NCBI RefSeq assembly: GCF_019343495.1 | Contig: NZ_CP072549.1 | Span: 2,480,001 to 2,544,000 of the forward strand | Origin: Acinetobacter lwoffii | GTDB taxonomy: Bacteria; Pseudomonadota; Gammaproteobacteria; Pseudomonadales; Moraxellaceae | Length of the DNA stretch: 64,000 bases | Direction: 5' to 3' | In this document: piece after piece, positions 29,001-37,481 of the stretch | Layout: the number at the start of each line of letters is the position of its first letter | Numbering within the stretch: position 1 is the stretch's first letter | The notes under the pieces: generated by a model | Told to the model about the DNA's origin: nothing | Databases searched by the model: none | Seen by the model: only the letters and a program-made list of their open reading frames with translations | Translations under genes and position numbers: made by a program

Positions 29001-30169
29001 CTAAAGGCACCGTAGCCGGAACATTCTTGCACAGCATTTTTGAACATATTGATTTTCAGGACAGCAGTTACTGGAATCTGGAAATCCGGCGCCGTTTTAA
29101 AAATACCGCACCGCAAATCTGGCAGGAACTGAAAGAAAAATTTGAACAGGCTTTTCATATACGTAGTGTACTAGAACAGGCTTTTTCCCTGCATTATCAG
29201 GCCGCTGTGGTGAATCTGCGAACCCTGTTTCAGGCCACAGCTCAGGCAGATTTCAAAGCCGAGGAATTGCGTCATAGTATGCAGCGCGTATTGTCCAGCC
29301 TGAACTATAAGTTATTGACCGGAATTCGCCTGCATGACCAAAGCAAAGCTTATCGCCAGCAATGGCAGCAGCTGTTTCACTCGGCACAACAGCTCGATCG
29401 TTCGGGTCTGCTGGAATTTTTAGATCAGTTTCGAGTGTATATCGATGGGCTGGAGGATGACTCCTTTATCCAGTTTTTTGAACAGGAAGTGGCCCAGCTC
29501 ACACGCCCTGCAAGTACTGAATCACTGAATGTGGACAATATTTTCCAGACTGCATTTGATGGCTTGCTGGACGAGATCACAGAAGATATTTTGCTGAACC
29601 TGGTGCATGACTGGGTACATGACATTCTGGCCACTCCGATTCAGGCAGATTTTGCCTTGGCACAGCTGGAGGCTAAACAGTATCTGTCAGAATTTCCTTT
29701 TTATCTTTCCTTGATCGATGCCCCTTTGCAGATTTGGCAAATCCATCAGCTGTTTCTCGAACATGACATGGTCATGAGCGATTTTAATGAAGCCAAATCG
29801 GCGCGGTATCTGACCGGTTCCATCGATCTGGTGTATTTCGATGGTCAGCGCTACCATATTGCCGATTATAAAAGTAACTTCCTCGGACCTGATCAGCAGC
29901 ACTATAGTGCTGAGGCAATTCAGCAGAATATGAGCCAGTCCAGTTACTGGTTGCAGGCCGCTTTGTATCTGGTGGCGCTGCATCGGTACCTGAGTGCCAA
30001 TATGCAGGGTTATTCGATTCAGCAGCAATTGGGCGGCGCGACCTATCTGTATTTGCGCGGGATGAATGGACAGGCGCAGCAAGGGGCTTATCATTGGCAA
30101 CCGAGCCTGGAATTCATAGAAAAACTGGATCAAATATTGGGCTATTTTGAGCAGAAAAAATCAGCATGA
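26045..30169 (+). CDS. recB: Exodeoxyribonuclease V beta subunit RecB
   Basis: 1374-aa SF1A 3'-5' helicase and the sole nuclease of RecBCD. Helicase motif I is WIEASAGTGKTYTLSSL (about 28-44); motif II is LVDEFQDTNQDQ; motifs IV-VI include GDPKQAIYGFRGGD, MTIHASKGLEFKVVFL and LWYVALTRA. The C-terminal nuclease domain keeps its catalytic core GSIDLVYFDG...YHIADYKSN (Asp and the D-Y-K triad) and QAALYLVAL. The ~190 extra residues relative to E. coli RecB (1180 aa) are spread over Gln-rich loops. Translation is likely coupled to recC, whose stop is 4 bp upstream. Confidence 0.97.
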   Translation: MTFLKQQTQTAISTNPIQDMKFRGLHWIEASAGTGKTYTLSSLMVRIFLDQYYPHQVIATTFTRKATAELKNRVRLRVEETLAYIQRHQQLNSVEITAKIQNETDPLFQQVLKDYGSRLDYARRRLRLVLNQLDELFVGTLDSFSQKLLREFAFESGKIERAELTEDQDLYIQQLIHDVLRDWIQQQPQYMVNHLYVQNLLKPVEHYTGLVRDALNFSKQHFRKIEPAECDLNKLEACISQLVNIQEHDLAVMRRYCQESPKYFHKSFLTKLTEICENFMTWSAALKTQGTMSFFDAELQPILLNLCHLRRKKTDFQPTTQVFNKSCPDAEQQLILQHSLIVAIDALCEVKQYLDEQLQQLTTYLEFHIIQSVQTRLPQTLQQQGETTFSQQIRTLAEALQGQQGQRFAQFVQARYPLILVDEFQDTNQDQDDLLAKIWRDANRVQSGCMIMVGDPKQAIYGFRGGDMLTYNKAHADVLHKQGREYTLMQNHRSVKPLVEVVDALFQRQMDFGEQVQYTLIQAGSRPHPDLIDSGACNPQPLRWIQLGEADVEADQVAWKIRALLNQSAQQQLYFQQQEHQQNLSADDIAVLGFGHFALEQVKQRLQRMGIPSYKESKQSVFASPIAQDVAAVLTAIMDPFNEAKVKRALLTRLLGFNLKKLIDLQSQSEGLSRYIADLDIIREMWFEKGFLTAWNYALNLFQVWTNLVASQSLDNERVVVNLRHLTEMLSQQSEYYQGAQKLYHWYLRQLQSPSGKDSEKERKLSGDHGVQLMTIHASKGLEFKVVFLLGADAAFDVNKGNLNFSLSAPEQDNILEQSRVIAVNHKNLHEQAILQNAARNAAENHRLWYVALTRASHRVYAMLQDQNAQSDSGLAFWRGQGDQLFQHALSLVEPPLSQEPPRLVEQSNHHQVDMRAQPLPERQFYPRTKTSFTALSQHQLHGHILQDDLVTAYEQPDSAADEIHFTGLEEQPAAVPLDWIRLNFPKGTVAGTFLHSIFEHIDFQDSSYWNLEIRRRFKNTAPQIWQELKEKFEQAFHIRSVLEQAFSLHYQAAVVNLRTLFQATAQADFKAEELRHSMQRVLSSLNYKLLTGIRLHDQSKAYRQQWQQLFHSAQQLDRSGLLEFLDQFRVYIDGLEDDSFIQFFEQEVAQLTRPASTESLNVDNIFQTAFDGLLDEITEDILLNLVHDWVHDILATPIQADFALAQLEAKQYLSEFPFYLSLIDAPLQIWQIHQLFLEHDMVMSDFNEAKSARYLTGSIDLVYFDGQRYHIADYKSNFLGPDQQHYSAEAIQQNMSQSSYWLQAALYLVALHRYLSANMQGYSIQQQLGGATYLYLRGMNGQAQQGAYHWQPSLEFIEKLDQILGYFEQKKSA

Positions 30170-30209
30170 TTTTGCAGTTTTATAAAATATATAAAGATTA
30201 AACAGAAAA

Positions 30210-30224
30210 TTATCCTGTGGATAA
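30210..30224. promoter_or_regulatory. DnaA-box palindrome at the recB-recD junction
   Basis: TTATCC-TGT-GGATAA. Positions 30216-30224 (TGTGGATAA) are an exact match to the reverse of the DnaA consensus TTATCCACA, and 30210-30218 is a 7/9 match in the other orientation. A chance match is quite possible in 64 kb. Confidence 0.4.
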
Positions 30225-30240
30225 CTTTGAGGATAACTGT

Positions 30241-32022
30241 GTGGAAAATGAGCAGAATCACGTGTCGCAGCAAGACTCCAATTTAATGGCTTGGATTGAC
30301 TATCTTTGTCAGCCTCCATTCAGTACAGCTGTATTTGATCCGGCAGTAAAATTATTGATCCAGCAACTGCTTGAGGCGATGCAGGCGGGGGATAGCTGTA
30401 TCGAAGTTGATCCTCAGCAGGTTGCCCTATTACATAATCTGGTTCTAGATCGCCGTCAGCAAAGTACAGGAATTGCACCATTTATTTGTGCAGATCAGCA
30501 TTTGTATTTGTACCGCTACTGGCAGCTAGAGCAGGCGGTAGCTGTACATATTGCTCGGATTAAAACCCAACCGGTTGCCGCTATTCATTTATCCGAACGC
30601 GATCGCAGCCTATTGTCAGATCCACAGCAGCAAAAAGCCCTGCACATGGTGGCTCAGCAAGCTTTAAGCATTATTACCGGCGGTCCGGGTACCGGTAAAA
30701 CCTATACATTGGCGCATATGATTGCGGTCCTGCATGAGGCCATGCCAAATATCCGGATCGCCATGGCAGCGCCTACCGGAAAGGCCGCACAGCGGATGAA
30801 AGAGGCACTGCAAAAAGCCTTGCATAGTGAAGCTCTACAACAGTTTGAGCTAGAAGCATTAAAACAGTTACAACCGGTGACCCTGCATCGCTTATTGGGT
30901 CTGGGCACTCGCGGACAGCCACGCTTTCATGCCAAACAGCCTTTGCCCTATGATGTGATCGTGGTCGATGAAGCCTCAATGCTGGATTTTAATCTGTCAC
31001 AGATGTTGCTGGCCGCCGTACCGTCTCATGCACGGCTGATTTTACTCGGTGATGCAGACCAGCTGGCCTCTGTGGATGTCGGAACGGTACTGGCAGATTT
31101 ACAGCAAGTAGCGACTCTGGACGATAATCGGGTCAATTTAATCACCACACGACGTTTTGCGACTGGAGCCAAGATTGGCGCAATGGCGGAGTTTATCCAG
31201 CAGAATCATGAGCCTTCTCATGTCTTGCAGAAATTTGAGCAGCAAATCGTGGCAGCCAGTGAGTTACAAACGATTGACTTGAATCAGGTCGAAATCGACC
31301 AGTTACAGCTACAATATCTGCTCTCGGACACTGAACAGACCTCGCATAGTTTGAATCTGTATTATGACCAGCTGATGTATGGTTATCAGGCTTATGTACA
31401 GGCCATAAAAACAGAACGAAACTCAGCTGATTTTGAGCAGTATGTACAACAGGTGGTCAAAACTTTTGATGATTACCGTATTTTAACAGCAATCCGTTCT
31501 GGTGATTTGGGTCTGATCAAGATCAACCTGCAGATTGAGCAACGCTTTTTAGCAGCCCAAGGGCAGTTGAAACAGGGCGACTGGTATGTCGGACGCCCCG
31601 TCATGATGAATTATAACGACTATCAGTTGGGGCTGTCCAATGGTGATATTGGCATCTGTTTTTTACGTGAGCAATCTGGTCAGCACCAGTTTGAAGTGTA
31701 TTTTCCGAGTTTGGAAAAATGGGTGTTAGCCACCCGTTTACCTAAAAGTATTGAAACTGCTTTTGCACTGACCATTCACAAATCTCAAGGTTCAGAATTT
31801 TCCCATACCGCAGTGGTGCTGGATCAATATGCAAAAAATTTATTGAGCAAAGAGTTGATTTATACTGCAATTACTCGAGCCAAAAAAGTGGTCAGTTTAT
31901 TGGTAGATTATGATGCTTTTACACAAGCACTTTGTGTCAGAACCACCCGGAAAAGTGGTTTGAGCCAAAAAATCATTGAAAAATCTAGTAATTTAATTGG
32001 CAAAAATAATCAAATCTTGTAG
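30241..32022 (+). CDS. recD: Exodeoxyribonuclease V alpha subunit RecD
   Basis: 5'-3' SF1B helicase subunit of RecBCD. Walker A is ITGGPGTGKTYTLAHM, Walker B region VVDEASMLDF, followed by LILLGDADQLASVDVGTVL, and near the end the UvrD/Rep C-terminal motif FALTIHKSQGSEFSHTAVV and IYTAITRAKK. About 593 aa with the GTG at 30241, preceded by GAGG at 8 nt; an in-frame GTG at 30217 gives 601 aa. E. coli RecD is 608 aa. It follows recB by about 70 bp and completes the recC-recB-recD unit; ptrA, present in enterics, is absent. Confidence 0.95.
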   Translation: MENEQNHVSQQDSNLMAWIDYLCQPPFSTAVFDPAVKLLIQQLLEAMQAGDSCIEVDPQQVALLHNLVLDRRQQSTGIAPFICADQHLYLYRYWQLEQAVAVHIARIKTQPVAAIHLSERDRSLLSDPQQQKALHMVAQQALSIITGGPGTGKTYTLAHMIAVLHEAMPNIRIAMAAPTGKAAQRMKEALQKALHSEALQQFELEALKQLQPVTLHRLLGLGTRGQPRFHAKQPLPYDVIVVDEASMLDFNLSQMLLAAVPSHARLILLGDADQLASVDVGTVLADLQQVATLDDNRVNLITTRRFATGAKIGAMAEFIQQNHEPSHVLQKFEQQIVAASELQTIDLNQVEIDQLQLQYLLSDTEQTSHSLNLYYDQLMYGYQAYVQAIKTERNSADFEQYVQQVVKTFDDYRILTAIRSGDLGLIKINLQIEQRFLAAQGQLKQGDWYVGRPVMMNYNDYQLGLSNGDIGICFLREQSGQHQFEVYFPSLEKWVLATRLPKSIETAFALTIHKSQGSEFSHTAVVLDQYAKNLLSKELIYTAITRAKKVVSLLVDYDAFTQALCVRTTRKSGLSQKIIEKSSNLIGKNNQIL

Positions 32023-32119
32023 GTAAAAGCTTACAAGGATTCAGGAAATTGACGCATAGAGCTTTTGCTCGGTTTTTGAGAAGATTGGTTCTACAAAATA
32101 ACTCAACACGGAAAGTTGA
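32023..32119 (+). other. recD downstream region with weak hairpins
   Basis: GAGC TTTT GCTC followed by GGTTTTT (32059-32077) is a weak terminator candidate for recD, and CTCAAC...GTTGAG (about 32102-32120) can form a second hairpin just before the first candidate sRNA. Confidence 0.4.
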
Positions 32120-32241
32120 GCATAATCGTATAATGATAATAATAATGTCGGTAGACAGCGAACTTACAGTGAAGTAAGTGAAAGAGGAAACTTACAGCCG
32201 CTAAGCCTTGTAGTTTTGGGAGAGACTACAAGGCTTTTTTA
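32120..32241 (+). ncRNA. Candidate small RNA A between recD and rpsO
   Basis: No open frame of note. A TATAAT hexamer at 32129-32134 could be a -10 element (no clear -35), after which come a small hairpin CTTAC...GTAAG (32163-32178), a purine-rich stretch AAGAGGAAACTTACAGCC (32182-32199) and a strong terminator. ACTTACAG occurs twice (32162-32169, 32190-32197). A free-standing terminator 180 bp after the recD stop suggests a separate short transcript. The exact 5' end is not known. Confidence 0.5.
32204..32240 (+). terminator. Strong terminator ending candidate sRNA A
   Basis: AGCCTTGTAG (32204-32213) pairs perfectly with CTACAAGGCT (32226-32235) across a 12-nt loop, followed by TTTTTT. Confidence 0.93.
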
Positions 32242-32480
32242 TATCCTGATTTTTTTTATAGGAAGCTTGCTGGATTTTTATTCTAATTTCTTAGCAAAGA
32301 TTTTCAGTTCTAGCCAGTAAACTTAAGTAAATAGCGTTAAATAAAACGAGAGCTGTGTAACATTATGCAAATTTTTACCCTGTGATGTACGAAATGGCTT
32401 ACAGCAAAATGAGGCAAATGCCTCTAGTGGTCTCGTAGGAATATGGCAAAATCTACCACACAAGGAAGATGATTTTTCAA
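32242..32480 (+). other. Gene-free spacer between the two candidate sRNAs
   Basis: No credible coding frame. One clear short hairpin, GAGGC AAAT GCCTC at 32411-32424, lies in a stretch that could belong to a longer form of candidate sRNA B. Confidence 0.4.
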
Positions 32481-32595
32481 CAGGATGTTTGAAAATAATA
32501 ATAAGCGTAAAACGCCATAATAATACAATAAATAATAATGATAAGAGAAAGAACTACAGCGCCAAAAAGCCCGAGTTTACTCGGGCTTTTTTTTA
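32481..32595 (+). ncRNA. Candidate small RNA B between recD and rpsO
   Basis: AT-rich, non-coding segment with GCGT AAAA ACGC-type hairpin near 32504-32515, followed by AATAATAATGATAAGAGAAAG and ACTACAGCGCC, then a strong terminator. The block before the terminator resembles the equivalent block of candidate A (AAGAG-GAAAC-TTACAGCC), suggesting a duplicated RNA gene. The 5' end is uncertain and may reach back to about 32390. Nothing downstream within 320 bp needs this terminator, since rpsO starts at 32917 with its own promoter. Confidence 0.5.
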
Positions 32596-32597
32596 TC
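32565..32597 (+). terminator. Strong terminator ending candidate sRNA B
   Basis: AAAAGCCCGAG (32565-32575), loop TTTA, CTCGGGCTTTT (32580-32590), then more T. Confidence 0.94.
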
Positions 32598-32793
32598 CAT
32601 TTTTATGGAGAGCAGCGGAAGATTCACGCGAGCTAAAGGGTTTGTTGGCTTTTCAAAGGAATTTCTATATTTAATTCATTCTGGATTTATTTCACTAAAA
32701 TAATGCAAAACCCGAATCTTTGGGGGACAAGAGTCATCGGATCTGAACTGCATCAATGAGCGACCAAAGCCATGCAAAAATATGGATCTATTT

Positions 32794-32822
32794 TTGCAAT
32801 TTGATGCGTTTTCCCTTAAAAT
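32794..32822 (+). promoter_or_regulatory. Sigma-70 promoter of rpsO
   Basis: TTGCAA (32794-32799), a 17-bp spacer, and TAAAAT (32817-32822), matching 4/6 and 5/6 of consensus. Start of transcription would be near 32829, giving a leader of about 88 nt, long enough for the S15 autoregulatory structure known in E. coli. Seen directly; activity is inferred. Confidence 0.65.
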
Positions 32823-32916
32823 ATGCAACTTGCTGTAGTGATGCACGGCAGTCAAGGTTTTGAATTCTCATCACTTTGATTTTTATCAAAATATATAAGC
32901 ATCTCGGAGAAATCGA

Positions 32917-33186
32917 ATGGCTTTAACTAACGCAGATCGCGCAGAGATCATGGCTAAATTCGCTCGCGCTGAAAACGACACTGGTTCACCAGAAGTTCAA
33001 GTAGCTCTTTTAACTGCTCAAATCAATGACTTACAAGGTCACTTTAAAGAGCATAAACACGACCACCATAGCCGTCGCGGTTTGATCCGTATGGTTAACC
33101 AACGTCGTAAGCTTCTTGACTACCTAAATGGTAAAGACCACGGTCGTTATGTAGCATTGATCGGTGCTTTAGGTTTACGTCGTTAA
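32917..33186 (+). CDS. rpsO: 30S ribosomal protein S15
   Basis: 89-aa S15, binding the central domain of 16S rRNA as a primary assembly protein. The sequence has the family's core [39 protein letters not shown] and [12 protein letters not shown], and ends LGLRR as in E. coli (89 aa). Only one helix-rich domain, no extension. CGGAG lies before the ATG. It is followed by pnp, the conserved rpsO-pnp arrangement in Gammaproteobacteria; a 10-11 bp hairpin separates the two and may allow processing of a joint transcript. Confidence 0.98.
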   Translation: MALTNADRAEIMAKFARAENDTGSPEVQVALLTAQINDLQGHFKEHKHDHHSRRGLIRMVNQRRKLLDYLNGKDHGRYVALIGALGLRR

Positions 33187-33276
33187 TTCGATTTAAACTT
33201 TATTTTCGGGTTTATTGCATGCTTTGTGCTGTATTGCTGAAAACTAAAGTTGGCTTGGCTTATGGCTAGGTCTGTG

Positions 33277-33301
33277 GAAGGGGCGAATATTTCGCTCCTT
33301 C
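33277..33301 (+). promoter_or_regulatory. rpsO-pnp intergenic hairpin (terminator or RNase III target)
   Basis: GAAGGGGCGAA (33277-33287) pairs with TTCGCTCCTTC (33291-33301) with one G-T wobble; TTTGTGTTT follows. In E. coli the pnp leader folds into a stem cut by RNase III, after which PNPase represses its own synthesis. Here the position is comparable, but equivalence is an inference. Confidence 0.65.
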
Positions 33302-33440
33302 TTTGTGTTTAAAAATAGTATTTAATCTGGTGAGGTCGGCTTCTAAGCTTTGTCATTTACTCGTCCATATGGTCATGAATGCCAAACCTTAGGGGTCTCC
33401 ACTAGAATAATTGTTCACAAGAACTAGGAAAAAATAAAAC

Positions 33441-35534
33441 ATGTCAATGTTTAATATTATTCGTAAAGAATTCCAATTCGGTCAGCACAACGTTATCTTG
33501 GAAACAGGTCGTGTTGCCCGTCAGGCAAACACTGTTGTGATCACCATGGGCGGCGTACAAGTACTTGTTGCTGTTGTGGCACAGCCTAAAGCAAAAGCAG
33601 GTCAAGACTTCTTCCCATTGACTGTAAACTATCAAGAAAAGCAATATGCTGCTGGTCGTATCCCGGGTGGTTATGGCAAGCGTGAAGGCCGTCAGTCTGA
33701 AGCTGAAACTTTGATTTCACGTCTGATTGACCGTCCAATTCGTCCATTGTTCCCAGAAGGTTACTTCAACGAAATTCAAGTAACAGCCACTGTTATTTCT
33801 TCTGATAAAACCATGGATGCTGATATTGCTGCAATGTTGGGTACTTCAGCTGCATTGTCTATTGCTGGTACACCTTTCCGTGGTCCGATTGGTGGCGCGC
33901 GCGTTGGTTTAATCAACGGTGAATACATCCTGAACCCAAACCTTGAACAACTTAAAGAGTCTGATCTTGATCTTGTTGTTGCGGGTACTGAAACTGCAGT
34001 ATTGATGGTTGAATCTGAAGCGAAAGAACTTTCAGAAGACCAAATGCTGGGCGCTGTATTGTTCGGTCATGACGAAATGCAAATTGCGATCCAGGCGATC
34101 AAAGAATTTGCTGCAGCTGCAGGCGCGGTTGAATCAACTTGGGTTGCTCCAGTTAAAAACGAAGAACTTCTTGGTAAATTGAAAGAAGCATTCGAAGCGA
34201 AAATCTCTGAAGCTTACACGATTGCAGTTAAGCAAGACCGTTATGCGGCACTTGACGCGCTTTATGCAGAAGCAGTTGCACAGTTCGTTCCTGAAAATGA
34301 CGAAACTGGCATTGCAGAAGAAGTAAATGAGCTGTTCGAAGACCTTAAATACCGTACCGTTCGTGACAACATCCTGTCTGGTAAGCCACGTATCGATGGT
34401 CGTGATACCAAAACTGTTCGTGCAATCGACGTACAAGTAGGCGTATTGGATCGTGCACACGGTTCAGCATTGTTCACACGTGGTGAAACTCAGGCCTTGG
34501 TCACAACGACTTTGGGTAATACACGTGATGCGTTGATGGTTGATACCCTTGCAGGTACAAAAACTGACAACTTCATGTTGCACTACAACTTCCCTGCATA
34601 CTCTGTAGGTGAAACAGGTCGTGAATCTGGTCCTAAGCGTCGTGAGATTGGTCACGGTCGTTTGGCACGTCGTGGTGTTCAAGCAGTTCTTCCTGCGGCT
34701 GATCGCTTCCCGTACGTGATCCGTATCGTTTCTGACATCACTGAATCAAACGGTTCGTCTTCAATGGCGTCTGTATGTGGTGCTTCATTATCATTGATGG
34801 ATGCTGGTGTTCCACTTAAAGCGCCAGTTGCAGGTATTGCGATGGGTCTAGTGAAAGAAGGCGAGCGTTTCGCAGTTCTTTCTGACATCTTGGGTGATGA
34901 AGATCACTTGGGCGACATGGACTTTAAAGTAGCGGGTTCTGCAAACGGTATTACTGCGCTACAAATGGACATAAAGATCGAAGGCATCACTGAAGAGATC
35001 ATGGAATCTGCATTGAACCAAGCTTATGCGGGTCGTATGCACATCTTGAATGAGATGAACCAGGTGATTTCACGTGCGCGTCCTGAAATTTCGATGCACG
35101 CACCGACATTCCAGGTGATCAACATCAACCCGGATAAAATCCGTGATGTGATCGGTAAAGGCGGCGCGACCATTCGTGCAATTACTGAAGAAACTAAAGC
35201 GGCGATTGATATCGAAGATAACGGTACAGTTCGCGTATTTGGTGAAACTAAAGCGGCTGCGCAAGCTGCAGTTGCCAAGATTCAGGCACTTACGGCTGAA
35301 ATCGAGCCAGGTACAATTTATACAGGTAAAGTGATTCGTATTGTTGAATTCGGTGCGTTCGTAAATATCCTGCCAGGTACTGATGGCTTACTTCACATCT
35401 CTCAAATCTCAAACGAACGCATTGCGAACGTGGCAGATGTATTGAAAGAAGGTCAGGAAGTAAAAGTACAGGTTGCGGATGTTGATAACCGTGGCCGCAT
35501 TAAATTAACGATGAAAGACATCGAACAAGTTTAA
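33441..35534 (+). CDS. pnp: Polyribonucleotide nucleotidyltransferase (PNPase)
   Basis: Phosphorolytic 3'-5' exoribonuclease, a trimeric ring and a core of the RNA degradosome. 697 aa. The first RNase PH domain starts at [21 protein letters not shown]; the second has [22 protein letters not shown] and the catalytic region [28 protein letters not shown] (Asp residues); then KH domain ([20 protein letters not shown], about 560-620) and S1 domain ([18 protein letters not shown], about 625-690). Start at 33441 (MSMFN) or two codons later. Followed by two hairpins, the second a terminator. Confidence 0.98.
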   Translation: MSMFNIIRKEFQFGQHNVILETGRVARQANTVVITMGGVQVLVAVVAQPKAKAGQDFFPLTVNYQEKQYAAGRIPGGYGKREGRQSEAETLISRLIDRPIRPLFPEGYFNEIQVTATVISSDKTMDADIAAMLGTSAALSIAGTPFRGPIGGARVGLINGEYILNPNLEQLKESDLDLVVAGTETAVLMVESEAKELSEDQMLGAVLFGHDEMQIAIQAIKEFAAAAGAVESTWVAPVKNEELLGKLKEAFEAKISEAYTIAVKQDRYAALDALYAEAVAQFVPENDETGIAEEVNELFEDLKYRTVRDNILSGKPRIDGRDTKTVRAIDVQVGVLDRAHGSALFTRGETQALVTTTLGNTRDALMVDTLAGTKTDNFMLHYNFPAYSVGETGRESGPKRREIGHGRLARRGVQAVLPAADRFPYVIRIVSDITESNGSSSMASVCGASLSLMDAGVPLKAPVAGIAMGLVKEGERFAVLSDILGDEDHLGDMDFKVAGSANGITALQMDIKIEGITEEIMESALNQAYAGRMHILNEMNQVISRARPEISMHAPTFQVININPDKIRDVIGKGGATIRAITEETKAAIDIEDNGTVRVFGETKAAAQAAVAKIQALTAEIEPGTIYTGKVIRIVEFGAFVNILPGTDGLLHISQISNERIANVADVLKEGQEVKVQVADVDNRGRIKLTMKDIEQV

Positions 35535-35545
35535 TTCTTAAAAAT

Positions 35546-35571
35546 ATTCACATGGGAAAATTCATGTGAAT
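35546..35571 (+). repeat. Perfect 9-bp hairpin just after pnp
   Basis: ATTCACATG (35546-35554) and CATGTGAAT (35563-35571). No T run, so likely an mRNA 3' structure ahead of the terminator. Confidence 0.8.
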
Positions 35572-35577
35572 AACAAT

Positions 35578-35633
35578 AAAAAAGCCCTGAGCTTGATCAA
35601 AGTGTTTATTTTGGCTGGCTCAGGGCTTTTTTA
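35578..35633 (+). terminator. Terminator of pnp
   Basis: AAAAAGCCCTGAGC pairs with GCTCAGGGCTTTTTT across a loop of ~25 nt. Confidence 0.88.
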
Positions 35634-35784
35634 TGCCTTCAATAAGATTCTGCTACGCAAATAAAGACTGATTGGATTGCTTAAGTCTTCGGCTCGGCTC
35701 ATAATTTTAAGACGGATAGATGGGGAAGGCCTAGCTCTATCCTGCAACAACAAAAAGCAGAATTGTGAATAGAGAATTGTCTTA

Positions 35785-37020
35785 ATGCAGGTTTATTATT
35801 TTTACCAACATCCGACCGAACATCATATTTTTGTACAAAAAGAGCCTATTGCTCAAGCCGAACCTGAATTTATCTGGATCGACTATACCCGGGCAGATGT
35901 GGTTAATCGGGCTGAGACTTGGCAAAAAGAAATAGAACAGCAGACCCATTTATACCTAAACGAATTGCATGTAAACGATATTCTTAATTTAGAACATCCT
36001 TGTGTATTTGATAGCATGGATGACTATGAGTTGCTTATTTTTCGCAAGCTGATTACCCCGGATGATGACATCGAGAGCGGTGAGCAGGCGCTGGAACAGC
36101 ATGAAAAAGTATTTGGTCTGGCGACTACTCCGATTAGTTTTATCATGACTCCTCAAGTGCTGATTACAGTACGTGAGCAAGGCAATAAAGCAATAAAAAA
36201 TTATATTTCCCGTATTGAAACCCATGTGATCCGTTCCACTCAGGAACAAAATAAGTCACGAAAACTCCCGATGACCCCGCTGGATTTATCGTTACGTTTG
36301 CTGAATAGCATGGTGGATGGTTATTTGGATTTACGTGTGCCTTTAACCCGACGGGTTGAATTCTGGCAACAGGAGTTATTACAGGGGCATCGCCGCTTTA
36401 CTAAATGGAACCAGTTATTGCAAGAAAGCATATCTTTTCAACAAGTGGAAAATCTCTGTGAAGAGCAAATTGATACCTTGCAAGAACTGCGAGATGAAAT
36501 TATCGATAATTATCCACACCTGAAAGGTAAGAAGAAGTCGGAACGGCAGGATATTATGCTGGTCCGAATGAATGACCTGGTCAGCCATGTAGAGCGCATC
36601 CAAAAACACACTGTTCGTTTGCGTGCCTCGATTCAGGCGGCTATCGACCTGCATTTTTCAGCCATTGCCAATCAGACCAATGAAAATATGCGCATCTTGG
36701 CGATAATTACCGCTATTTTTGCACCGCTGACCTTATTGACCGGGATTTACGGGATGAACTTTGAATTTATTCCGGGGGCGAAATCTCCTGTCGGGTTCTG
36801 GAGTATGTTAATGATCATGTTCATTAGCACGGTATTGCTGGTGTATTATTTCTATTGCAGACATCTGGTCGGCCGAGGGGAGCGCAGTGTGATTGATCTA
36901 CTGGCACAACAGCATAAGAATCAACACGTGAATCTGTTCTGGTTCCTGGACTATGAGCCGATTAAGCAATCAGTGAAAGAGACCATGAAAGAGGTTGAAA
37001 AGCTGACCAAATTAAAATAG
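35785..37020 (+). CDS. CorA-family divalent cation channel
   Basis: A 411-aa CorA/ZntB-type protein. The cytoplasmic N-terminal ~340 residues form the alpha/beta sensor domain and the long stalk helix; then two transmembrane helices (about 308-328, IITAIFAPLTLLTGIYG, and 343-365, SMLMIMFISTVLLVYYFY) surround the signature YGMNFE (GMN motif of the selectivity filter). A ~45-residue tail after TM2 (GERSVIDLLAQQHKNQ...) is longer than in E. coli CorA. Likely Mg2+ uptake; other divalent ions are possible for this branch. Monogenic. Confidence 0.9.
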   Translation: MQVYYFYQHPTEHHIFVQKEPIAQAEPEFIWIDYTRADVVNRAETWQKEIEQQTHLYLNELHVNDILNLEHPCVFDSMDDYELLIFRKLITPDDDIESGEQALEQHEKVFGLATTPISFIMTPQVLITVREQGNKAIKNYISRIETHVIRSTQEQNKSRKLPMTPLDLSLRLLNSMVDGYLDLRVPLTRRVEFWQQELLQGHRRFTKWNQLLQESISFQQVENLCEEQIDTLQELRDEIIDNYPHLKGKKKSERQDIMLVRMNDLVSHVERIQKHTVRLRASIQAAIDLHFSAIANQTNENMRILAIITAIFAPLTLLTGIYGMNFEFIPGAKSPVGFWSMLMIMFISTVLLVYYFYCRHLVGRGERSVIDLLAQQHKNQHVNLFWFLDYEPIKQSVKETMKEVEKLTKLK

Positions 37021-37134
37021 AGCTACCTTTATCAATCGATATTTATAAAAGTTGTCCTATTTTTCAAGCACACGTAGATCAGTGGACTTCAATTTTAGAT
37101 TAGCTCTGTAGAAATCAACACTCTGTTCTGCTGA

Positions 37135-37392
37135 TCACTCAACTTGAGCTGTTCGAGTCAGTATTTTATAGATTTCATCTTTTAATTTCAGTTTTTTACG
37201 CTTGATCGCCTCAATATCATTGTTGATATGATTGACTGGATCAAGTTCAAGCTGGCTGATTTCTTTGTCCAGCTCGTTATGTTCCTCGAATAATTTGGCA
37301 AAATAGGGATTTTCCTCGCGAAGTTGCACAATCAAGTCGCGGTATTCGGGAAACATGTATTTGATTTTCTTATTGCAATCTTTGGTTTTCAT
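37135..37392 (-). CDS. YdcH family (DUF465) small protein
   Basis: The core MFPEYRDLIVQLREENPYFAKL matches E. coli YdcH, a small two-helix coiled-coil protein (DUF465) of unknown function. I keep the 85-aa frame from 37392, but the homologous start is the internal Met at residue 13 (37356), which would give 73 aa, the usual family size. The second half (AIKRKKLKLKDEIYKIL) is the conserved Lys-rich helix. Single gene, convergent with the CorA-like gene. Confidence 0.88.
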   Translation of the reverse strand: MKTKDCNKKIKYMFPEYRDLIVQLREENPYFAKLFEEHNELDKEISQLELDPVNHINNDIEAIKRKKLKLKDEIYKILTRTAQVE

Positions 37393-37481
37393 AGGGATTC
37401 TTATACTCTAATCATAAAATTAAATATAAATATGTTCTGATCTGCACTGAAAAATGCAGATCGACAGAACATGAAAAGGAT

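Noticed and set aside
32300-32480. Possible 6S RNA or RNase P RNA between recD and rpsO
   Set aside because: The expected conserved cores (for example the AGAGGAAAGTCCGGGC block of RNase P RNA, or the long 6S closing stem with central bubble) are absent.
32489-32674. A 61-codon open frame crossing candidate sRNA B
   Set aside because: It reads through a strong terminator hairpin and encodes an Asn/Lys low-complexity start, so it is not a gene.
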